A stretch of 64,000 bases of DNA from contig OV050030.1 in the NCBI GenBank assembly GCA_920105625.2, forward strand, positions 62,346,322 to 62,410,321, written 5' to 3'. Below, one piece after another: positions 56,141 through 64,000 of this stretch. Origin of the DNA: Clusia tigrina (Eukaryota; Arthropoda; Insecta; Diptera; Clusiidae). Made by a program: the position numbers and the translations under genes. Position 1 is the first letter of the stretch. Every line of letters begins with the position of its first letter. The notes beneath the pieces were generated by a model, which was given only the letters and a program-made list of their open reading frames with translations, had not been told where the DNA came from and did no database searches.

Positions 56141-57360
56141 TTTATAGTTTCGAATGGTTGAGGTAGAAACTTCTACAATATACTACATGTTTCTGGATCT
56201 TTCTATAATTTTATACAGGAAGTTCTTACTTTCGAGATATTTCTTTACACCACAATCGCTTCAACGAAATAAGCTTTTATTCGAATGGATTGTGTCTTGA
56301 CTTACACACACAGGGTGGTGCACTCATTCTCAATCTCCAGCTGGGATCCTAAAAGTATGAAATCCCGTTTCACTGATATGCAATCACGTTTCAATATATA
56401 CGAACTTTACATAAATAAGTTAACACAGAACACGCTTAAGAGCAATGCAACACACGTTTGCACTTATTCCCTAATTCTTTTCCCATTGGAGAAAACAACG
56501 CGTCTACGCCACATCCGGAGTACCTTCTCACGACGGTTTGCATGCATGTGCAGGTTCAAGGTGATTTAGTTGATAAGAAAAATACCTGTAAAGCTTATCT
56601 TTAAGTTATAAAGTTTTGTTACGTTTATATTCGGTATAACTGTCAAATAAAGCGGACCTATTTGGTTCAGCCTCTTTTTAAAAAATAAAACGATTATAAA
56701 ATAATTTAACTTATATATGAGTTTTACTAGTATTTTAATTAGTTGTTTTCACTGCTGGGATGTTGTCTAAAATACCGAATATTCGGAGAAAAAAGTCAGA
56801 AGAAATCATTTTATCAGATTAAATTAAATTTTTGTGGGTCACTTCATTTGTATTTTAAAACGAACTGTGAAACTTCTAAAAAAAAAAAAAAGTTGATAAT
56901 AAATCCAAAAAAAATGTATTATTTAATTTGGAGTTGAAAACTCAAATTTAATAAATTATAACTATTCTTAATGTTAAATCTGATCCAATTGCTTTCCATT
57001 CACACTTTTTCATTGTTCACTCTAAACGCACCATAGTAATCATAAGTTGTAGATTCATAATTGTTTGGTTTATGGCATAATATTAGATTACTAATAACTA
57101 AAATAATTAATAAAAATCATTTATATTAAAATGGGGTCCGACTGCCCTAGTAATACCCCTCTGCGTGCATATTTAACTATGGCCATGAACACAGGGGACA
57201 CCAAACTTATAAGAATTAAGAGCATAGTGTAAAGAAAATTAAGAATTTGCCGGTCATAAGGGAATTAAACCTTTTTACAGTATTCTCACAAATAGTAACA
57301 ATTTCAATAATCTCAGAAAATTTTTCAAAAAAGGTCAAAAATGCTTTAATTAAGCAGAAG
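56141..57360. other. Unannotated AT-rich DNA
   Basis: Frames at 56285-56569 and 56743-56937 lack domains. I see nothing that supports a gene or a defined repeat. Confidence 0.4.
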
Positions 57361-57650
57361 TAGTGTTTCTTTCTTTAATAATGAGGAAGAAATTTTTTTG
57401 GTTTATCAAATTAATATTTTAACTTAACACAGCTGCAATATTTTGACTTGTGGAACTTGAGGGTTCATTGACAATGAGAAATTATCAAAAAAATTGTGTG
57501 TTTTCAGTTATTTTGAGAAGCTAAGTGAATTGAAGAATTACGATAGTTAGGCTTAAAGGGGGTGCACTGTATTTTTACCACTGCATACATCAATTTTAAA
57601 ACCTCCTCACACTAGCAGAACTCACACAAATACATTCATATCAACTATCT
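57361..57650 (-). repeat. Dispersed repeat, inverted partner of 23839-24130
   Basis: On the minus strand it follows 23839-24130 block by block, including CAGTGCACCC and TTAAAGAAAGAAAC. It has no coding content. Confidence 0.75.
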
Positions 57651-57659
57651 ATTCTATAT

Positions 57660-57891
57660 GTTCTTTGGTAATATTCTAGCCCGTGGTTAACGGCTCTATC
57701 ATTCTTCTTTTATTTCTGTTCATAGACTGTTCGTTTTATTCGTTATTTCTTATCTACAACATATTTTATTGACATTAGTTTAGAGATGCCAGATGGCTAG
57801 TAGATAATCTGATTACGTATGCATAGAGATGCCAGGTGGCTATAATCTACTTACGAATCTACTTATAATCTAATAATGTAAATATACCACA
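57660..57891 (-). repeat. Probable Ty3/gypsy 3' LTR (partial boundary)
   Basis: Directly after a purine tract on the minus strand the sequence begins TGTGGTATATTTAC at 57891, the expected LTR opening. The far edge is not fixed because the other LTR lies outside the window. Inside, AGATGCCAGATGGCTA and AGATGCCAGGTGGCTA are a short internal duplication. Confidence 0.55.
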
Positions 57892-58492
57892 GTACCCCCT
57901 TTATAATTCAATATTTCACGGTACAGAAGCATAATTGATACTAAATACATTTTATCAATTTAGCTTAAATATTATTTTTTCCTTTGTCTTAGCTTATATC
58001 TTGGTGGTATAATAGCCAGTTCATCTGCACTTACACTTAGCGTCGCCAAACCTATCAATAACGTTATCCATCAAGACTTGATCAGTAACAACTGTTTCCG
58101 AGATATCGAAAACGTTATCGTTGTTGATAGTTTTGGATATATGACTTTGTAATATTTCAATATTTTGGTTTGGTAAGTTTACCTTTGCTTTTTCGCTTAG
58201 AACTATTTGATTTGCATGTCTTTTCCATAAGTTCTGGTCTACTGTTTTACAAATATAAGTTTGTTTTCCTATTATTTTTACAAATTCGTCCAACACACTC
58301 TTCCGGGGGTTGAGTAATCTTTTATGAAAACTATATCCTTAATTTTAAATTTATTCTTTTTTTAACCTTTCGAAACATGCTTTTTGGTTTTCTTGACTTC
58401 TTTTTACACAATTTTTAATATTTGTCTTACTTGGCATTTCAATTTTTCTCTTTTCATTTAAGATGTCTCTTTTCTCTTTTCATTTAAGATGT
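57892..58492 (-). pseudogene. Ty3/gypsy pol, integrase C-terminal end
   Basis: The 91-codon frame 58296-58021 contains VDQNLWKRHANQIV, the end signature of many fly gypsy-type Pol proteins, followed by a polar tail. Upstream, a Lys-rich stretch links to the integrase at 63149. A 26-bp tandem duplication at about 58447-58492 shifts the frame. A purine tract GGGGG next to 57892 precedes the LTR. The pol gene was split by the Jockey element at 58493-63137. I describe only the breaks here. Confidence 0.8.
58482..58492 (+). repeat. Target-site duplication of the Jockey element, left copy
   Basis: ATTTAAGATGT here recurs at 63138-63148 on the other side of the Jockey insertion. An 11-bp duplication is normal for target-primed insertion. 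Confidence 0.92.
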
Positions 58493-58521
58493 TGAACAAG
58501 TAAGTAAAACGTGTCGCGAGC

Positions 58522-58528
58522 AGACGTG
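58522..58528 (+). promoter_or_regulatory. Downstream promoter element (DPE) match in the Jockey 5' end
   Basis: AGACGTG matches the DPE consensus and lies about +28 to +36 from the likely transcription start at the element's 5' end. Such TATA-less internal promoters are known for Jockey in Drosophila and let each copy carry its own promoter. Confidence 0.55.
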
Positions 58529-58710
58529 TTCTCCGCGGCTCTAAACTTTAACCACGGAAAAGATTTAAAAAAACGAAAACAAAAAATTAAAAACATCATC
58601 AGAAACAAAAAAAATCAAAAACTCTCTACCCTGCTAACAAAAAAGTACTGATAAATACAACAAGGAACAAAATAAAAAAAAATCGCGAAAATCTGACCTG
58701 TAAACATTAC

Positions 58711-60271
58711 ATGTTGCGGTCGCCACCCGCGCGTTCAGCTAGTGCAGCAACGGCAACGAAGACAACCGATGCGCTAACACAACAAAACAATAACAACAGC
58801 GTGAAAATAAATAAAAACAGTTGCGATCTCTCGCCAAGTGAAATGAATACACTTATAGCGCAATTCGACCGCAGCGGTAGGCAGCGCAGCTTTTCAGTGT
58901 CTGACTGCTCCCATAAACAGCTCTCCCTCTCTGGCTCTGCTAACGCTGGCTCTCAGCTTGAGCACATTACAGTAAGTAACGACTGCTGCAAAAACGTAAG
59001 TACGCTTATTGTTGGCTCTGGGTCGGTAAACACTTTGCCCTGGAGTATGCAAAGCAACTCTCTCTCACCATTAGAACAACATGCATGCTACAGCCAACCA
59101 AGGAAAAGGTTCGGCAATACAGACTGGTATGGACCGCTATATTGTGGTTAAGCGCAAGTTGAGTCCTCAAAAATTGTCTCAAAAATCGGCAAAGCAGATT
59201 AAATCTAATGATTCTGCTCCTGAAAAGAATCCACTCGCTTCTAACAGGTTTGCACCTCTTGCAAATGCCGAAGACAATTCTACCCAGAAAGTGCTAAAAG
59301 AGGTAAAGCCCCCACCAATTTATTTAAGGGAGCGCAACTCTAACGCTCTCGTAAAAACTCTAACTACTCTAATTGATGCTAAAGACTTTCATGTTGTCCC
59401 AATACTAAAAGGCAAAATACATGAAACCAAAATTCAATTAATTATCGAATCAAGCTATCGCAAAGTCGTCAATCTCTTTGACACAGAGAAAGAAAACTAT
59501 TACACCTAACAACTTAAAAGTAGCAAAGGCATTGTTGTTGTCCTTAGGGGAATCGAAGCTGACGTAGATGTCAACGAAATAAGAGAAGCCCTATCCCAAG
59601 AGGGTTTTACCGCATACTCTGTGTTTAACATACACAAGAAAGATAAGATTCCACTGCCGCTCTTTCGCGTTGAGCTACAGCCAGTCGACTCGAATCTCAG
59701 AAAAGGCGAATCACACCCGATCTACAACCCTCGCTATCTTCTACATAGAAAAATCTCTGTAGAAGAACCCCACAAGCGAATTGGACCAGTTCAATGCCTG
59801 AACTGCCAAGAATTTGGGCACACTAGAAAATACTGTACACTTCCCAGTGTATGTGTCGTTTGTGGTGATCTCCACATGTCACAAAACTGCACAAAGCCCA
59901 AAGACGACTCCAGTGTCAAAAAATGCAGCAACTGTGGTGAAAATCACACTGCAAACTACAGAGGCTGCACTGTATACGCTCATATAAAAAAGAAATTTGC
60001 ACCTCAGCCAAAACAAGTTTAAACTCTTCCTCCCGTAACAGTTTTGCGCGAAATCTCAGCCCGTGAAGCACAGCCTTCAAGTATTTCTTACGCAAATATT
60101 CTCAAAGGCACCACACCAGTAAACCCTAAAAATGATGAGAGTACTCTTGAAAAGACTTTACAAGAGTTCTTCGCAAATATGACGCAATTTATGTACTCAA
60201 TGCAAAGTATGATGCAAGACATGATACGTAATCAGAACATGCTTTTGCAATCCCTATTAACAAAACCATGA
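58711..60271 (+). pseudogene. Jockey ORF1 (gag-like, three zinc knuckles)
   Basis: ATG 58711 opens a Ser/Asn/Gln-rich N-terminus. A frame change falls around 59080-59150, after which MDRYIVVKRKLSPQKL continues. The middle domain includes IDAKDFHVVPILKGKI and, after a TAA at 59507-59509, IREALSQEGFTAYSVF and FRVELQPVD. Three knuckles follow: CLNCQEFGHTRKYC, CVVCGDLHMSQNC and CSNCGENHTANYRGC. A further TAA at 60020-60022 precedes a Met/Gln-rich end. The stop is TGA at 60269-60271, overlapping the ORF2 start. ORF1 binds element RNA and targets it to the nucleus. Confidence 0.93.
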
Positions 60272-62929
60272 ACGCACTGAAAATCTGTCATTGGAATGCA
60301 AATGGCATAAGTCAGCACAAAAATGAGCTCAAACTATTTCTCAACGATAACTCAATAGATTTGATGCTAATTTCTGAAACTCACCTTACTCAGAAAAACT
60401 GTTTCCAGATAGCGGGATACAAAGTTTATGACACCAAACACCCCGGTGGCAAAGCACGTGGTGGTACAGCCATTCTGATCAAGAATAGAATAAAGCATTT
60501 CCCAATGCATGGATACTGTACCGATTATCTACAAGCGACGACTATTCAGCTCGAAGAATACGTCAAAGGCTTGACAGTATCATCCATCTATTGCCCACCC
60601 AGGTTTAATATAGATGAGAAGCAATACAAACAATTCTTTAGTACTCTCGATGCTAATTTCATTGCTGCTGAAGACTTTAATGCAAAACATACTCATTTTG
60701 GCTCACGTTTAGTAACTCCCAAATGCTGAAAACTCTTCTCTGCGATAAATGCTCTTGGTCTTAATGTATTGTCCAATGGTAAGCCTACATACTTGCCATC
60801 CGACAAACAGAAGATTCCAGATCTTATTGACTTCGCCATCACTAGAGGTATAAATAATGTACACTCTCTTGTGCATTCCTCTCTGGAGCTGTCCTCTGAT
60901 CACACTCCCACAATAATAACTATCTTTTCTGAAAACTCCTATCAGAAAAACCTGAGTGGTAGTTTCGACTACAAGAATACAGACTGGCTTAAATATACGA
61001 TGTTCATAAGTTCACATCTTGAAATAAAGACCTCCCTAAAGTCTGAGCAGGAAATAAACTCCGCTATTTTCAATTTCACTCAATTGCTATCCCAAACAGT
61101 AAAAATTGCTACACCACGTTCTAAAGCTCAAACCCGACAAGAGTGTACTCCCCAAGACATTCTGAAGCGCCTCTCCGAAAAAAGATCTCTTAGGAGAGAA
61201 TGGCAATTGCAGAGATCACCTTCTCTGAAAAAGAAACTGAATGAATGTACTAAAAAACTGCATCACCTTCTAAAAGAAAAGGAAACCTCCGAGTTTCCCG
61301 AGTTTGTAGAGACCCTCTGTCCTACAGAAGCCTCAAGCTATTCTCTATGGCGAACGGCCAAAAACTCGAAAAAACCCATTCAAATGGAGTCACCAATACG
61401 CCTTCCCAACGGCAACTGGGCAAGAAGTGATGCAGAAAAGGGAATAGCATTCGCAAATCATTTGGAGCAAGTTTTCACCCCTAATCTTGCTAGTTCCGAC
61501 CGTTCTCTAACGGCGGTTGATGCTATCCCTAGCGTCAATGGTATCTCGATTGCCAAAAAGGAGCTGACAAACGCTATCAAAGAACTCAATGCCAAAAAAT
61601 CTCCAGGGCGTGATTTGATTACGGCCCAAATGATAAAAAAAGCTCCCAGCAATAGCCACAATGCATCTCTTGCATATATTAAATGCTATAATACGCACTG
61701 GATTCTTTCCTTACTCATGGAAAATTTCTCAAATTATCATGATTCCCAAAGCTGGAAAGGACCCAACAAGCGTCTCTTCCTACAGACCAATTAGTCTGCT
61801 ATCAATTTTTTCAAAACTCTTTGAAAGTTTGTTAATAAAGCGTATTAAAGACATTGTCAAACAGTCTAATGTTATACCAAACCACCAGTTTGGGTTTAGA
61901 GAAAAACACAGTACTATCGAACAAGTTCATCGCATTGTAAACACTATACAAGAAACGTTCGAAAAGAAGCAATACTGTTCCGCAGTTTTTCTCGACATCA
62001 CTCAGGCATTTGATAAGGTCTGGCACGGAGGAATCTTGCACAAACTGAAATGTATGTTACCTCTTAACATCTACACATTGCTCGAAAGCTATCTCTCAGG
62101 TAGACGCTTTGTGGTGAAACAAAAAAGCTTCATCTCAGTTGAATACCCTATACAAGCTGGAGTACCGCAAGGCAGCGTATTAGGCCCCCTGCTCTATACG
62201 TTGTTCACTGCAGATATGCCAACAAACGGCAAGACTATCACATATACTTTTGCCGAAGACACAGCCATATTGTGTACTCACACAAATCCGAAAGAGGCGT
62301 CAAAACTTCTCCAAGTACACGTCAACATGCTTCAGGAATGGCTTGACCACTGGAGAATCAAAGTCAATGAGTCGAAAAGCGCTCATGTCACATTCACTCT
62401 ATGCAGGAGTACTTGCCCCCCTGTGCAAATTAACACCAAGTCGATCCCTCAGGCGACAGAAACTAAATATCTAGGAATGCATTTAGATCGTAGACTTACT
62501 TGGGCAAAGCATATAAGTGCAAAAATTACTCAAATTAAACTCAAAATAAATTAGCTAAACTGGCTTTTGAACAGGCAGTCCAAGCTCAAACTGGACTTTA
62601 AAGTTCTACTCTATAAAGTAAATATCAAGCCCATATGGACCTACGGTATCCAACTCTGGGGTACTGCTTCACCCTCGAATGTCGAAAAGCTGCAAAAAGC
62701 CCAATCGATAATTCTTCGAATGATTACCAATGCTCCTTGGTACATCAAAAACGTTAACATCCATAGAGATTTACATATCCCGTATGTAACTAAAGAAGTT
62801 TCCCGACTTGCTGAATCTTACTTAGCAAAGCTAGACAAGCATCCCAATGCATTAGCGAGGCGCCTACTACAGCATCAAGGACACACCCGCCTGAAAAGGA
62901 TGGACGTGCTGCGCTTAGCAACAAATTAG
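60268..62929 (+). pseudogene. Jockey ORF2 (endonuclease and reverse transcriptase)
   Basis: ATG 60268 starts NALKICHWNANGISQHKNEL. The endonuclease shows LISETHL, KARGGTAILIKN, EDFNAKHTHFGSRL and, after a TGA at 60727-60729, SSDHTPTII. The RT part has LNAKKSPGRD, a frame shift near 61660, MIPKAGKDPTSVSSYRPISL, AVFLDITQAFDKVWHGG and AGVPQGSVLGPLLYT. It then has TYTFAEDTAILCTH, where the catalytic pair reads AED instead of ADD. A TAG at 62552-62554 precedes the end domain (KPIWTYGIQLWGT). The endonuclease nicks the target and RT primes from the nick. It is similar to the fragments at 14740 and 34434. Confidence 0.95.
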
Positions 62930-63137
62930 ATTTTAAGCTTATTCATTATTTAAGTATTGCGCTACTTCTTTTCATATACCATAACTCCTCAAAGCACTGG
63001 CACTGGGAGGTTGGTAATGATTAATATGAATTTAAAAGTGAAATGTTAAATATACTATGAAGATTTATTGTTAGTTCTAAGATATTTTTTAGGAGATTCA
63101 ATAAATTATATATATAATAAAAAAAAAATAAAAAAAA

Positions 63138-63148
63138 ATTTAAGATGT
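63138..63148 (+). repeat. Target-site duplication of the Jockey element, right copy
   Basis: ATTTAAGATGT, identical to 58482-58492, follows the A-rich tail. Confidence 0.92.
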
Positions 63149-64000
63149 CCAATCTTGTTCTCAGTTTCCTTTTGTTAAACATTATAAAAGCAGGTGAAAC
63201 ACCTGTAGCAGCATGTACTGTGTTTCTATAGTCAAACAAAAATCGGCTTAACACGATGTTAAAAACTGACAACGGCTTATTTAGCATATTTCTTTTAATT
63301 GCTGTTTTTATTGTTTTAACGGCGCTTTCAGCTTGCCCATTTGTAGCAGGATATCCCACTTGAGATGTTCTATACTCTATTCCATTTTGAAAAAGAAAAT
63401 TCTTGAACTCTTTGGAAACAAACGATTTGCCATTATCCGAAACAGTCATAGTTGGCAGCCCAAAACGTGAACAAATTTCTCTAAGTACCAGTATAACCGC
63501 TCTAGTCGTTGTATTATTGCCCATGTCAATACATTCGACCCACTTGCTCGTACTATCTACTACAGAACTATCTACAACCAGACATGATCTATTCATTATC
63601 GGCCCGAAAAAATCGATGTGAATGCGTGACCAGACTTCGTCACTTCTTTTCCAAGGAATTAACTCCTGCTTATTTGGACTCTGACTTGTCAAGCGACATG
63701 CATCGCAACTTTTTGCCACCAGATCCAAATCCTGGCTTTGGGTTGGCCACCAACACGTTTCACGTGCCATATACTTCATTTTAATTATTCCCATATGCGT
63801 TTCATGTAGGAATCTCACAACATTTGCCTGCAGTGATTTTGGTACAATTACTCTGTAACCCCAAAAAATGCATCCCGATTCCTCGGAAAGTTCGAACCTT
63901 TTTCGAAAATAGGGTTGTTATCTTTTGGCCATCCGACATTTATTAAATTACTAATCTGTTGCAATAATTTGTCACTTTGGGTCTCTATCTTAATCAACTC
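63149..64000 (-). pseudogene. Ty3/gypsy pol, integrase (runs off the window)
   Basis: From the window edge the minus strand reads toward an HHCC zinc-binding part (LHETHMGI and CDAC), with a frame break near 63905. The catalytic core follows with IHIDFFGPIM (first Asp), TVSDNGKSFVS (second Asp) and YPATNGQAESAVKTI (Glu). It continues to FLFDYRNTVHAATGVSPAF and stops at the Jockey insertion. The core from 63818 to 63149 is open. Integrase inserts the cDNA. The N-terminal Pol domains, Gag and the 5' LTR lie beyond 64000, and the C-terminal end is at 57892-58492. Confidence 0.92.

Larger units (their letters stand above)
58493..63137 (+). mobile_element. Jockey-clade retrotransposon, full length, 4.65 kb
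   Basis: The element has a short 5' untranslated region, ORF1 with three zinc knuckles, ORF2 with endonuclease and reverse transcriptase, and an A-rich 3' end (about 63118-63137). An 11-bp target duplication flanks it. AGACGTG at 58522-58528 sits about 28-30 bases from the 5' end, where the downstream promoter element of Jockey-type internal promoters lies. It is inserted in gypsy pol in the opposite orientation. Both ORFs carry lesions, so this copy is not autonomous. Confidence 0.95.

Overview
The window looks like a transposon-dense, probably heterochromatic segment of an insect genome, most likely a brachyceran fly and plausibly a tephritid. The evidence is AT-rich DNA, the many mariner, BEL/Pao, Jockey, I-like and Helitron relatives of fly types, and frequent CATACATATG-like runs. 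No bacterial operon, rRNA cluster, CRISPR array or convincing host gene was found. Almost every coding signal belongs to a mobile element, usually broken by stops, frameshifts or deletions. The one candidate for a non-transposon exon is a THAP zinc-finger exon at 15739-15988.

Layout: 0-7.4 kb holds Tc1/mariner pieces, a mariner nested in an RNase H-bearing non-LTR element, and a hAT (DUF4371/TTF) remnant. 7.5-14 kb is a 6.5-kb BEL/Pao element with two nearly identical 643-bp LTRs. 14.7-15.4 kb is a 5'-truncated Jockey copy with a 13-bp target duplication. 16.1-22.6 kb is an I-like non-LTR element split by a 3.1-kb DNA transposon that has about 185-bp inverted repeats, a TA target duplication and a transposase family I cannot name. 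22.6-30 kb holds two broken mariner-like copies, two tandem segmental duplications, a validated 334-bp MITE and two tRNA-like sequences. 30.4-36 kb holds an unnamed DNA transposon remnant, a non-LTR element with a GC-rich ORF1, and a Jockey-like piece. 36-42.2 kb is a mariner with abnormally long inverted ends, then a 4.9-kb Helitron. 43.5-48.5 kb is a foldback-type repeat, about 760 bp of (TA)n, and an almost intact jerky/pogo-type transposon. 49.5-52.7 kb is another non-LTR element with catalytic deletions. 52.8-58.5 kb is AT-rich repeat debris leading into a Ty3/gypsy 3' end. 58.5-63.1 kb is a full-length Jockey element inserted in gypsy integrase, which resumes at 63.1 kb and runs off the window.

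The elements do not form a pathway; their relationships are nesting and decay. Several insertions can be proved from this sequence alone, because deleting the insert plus one target duplication rejoins the host element's reading frame or matches a paralogous empty site. Of about 20 orientable elements, 15 lie on the minus strand, including 8 of 9 retroelements. Together with the nesting this makes the region a candidate plus-strand-transcribed piRNA cluster, but that is inference only.
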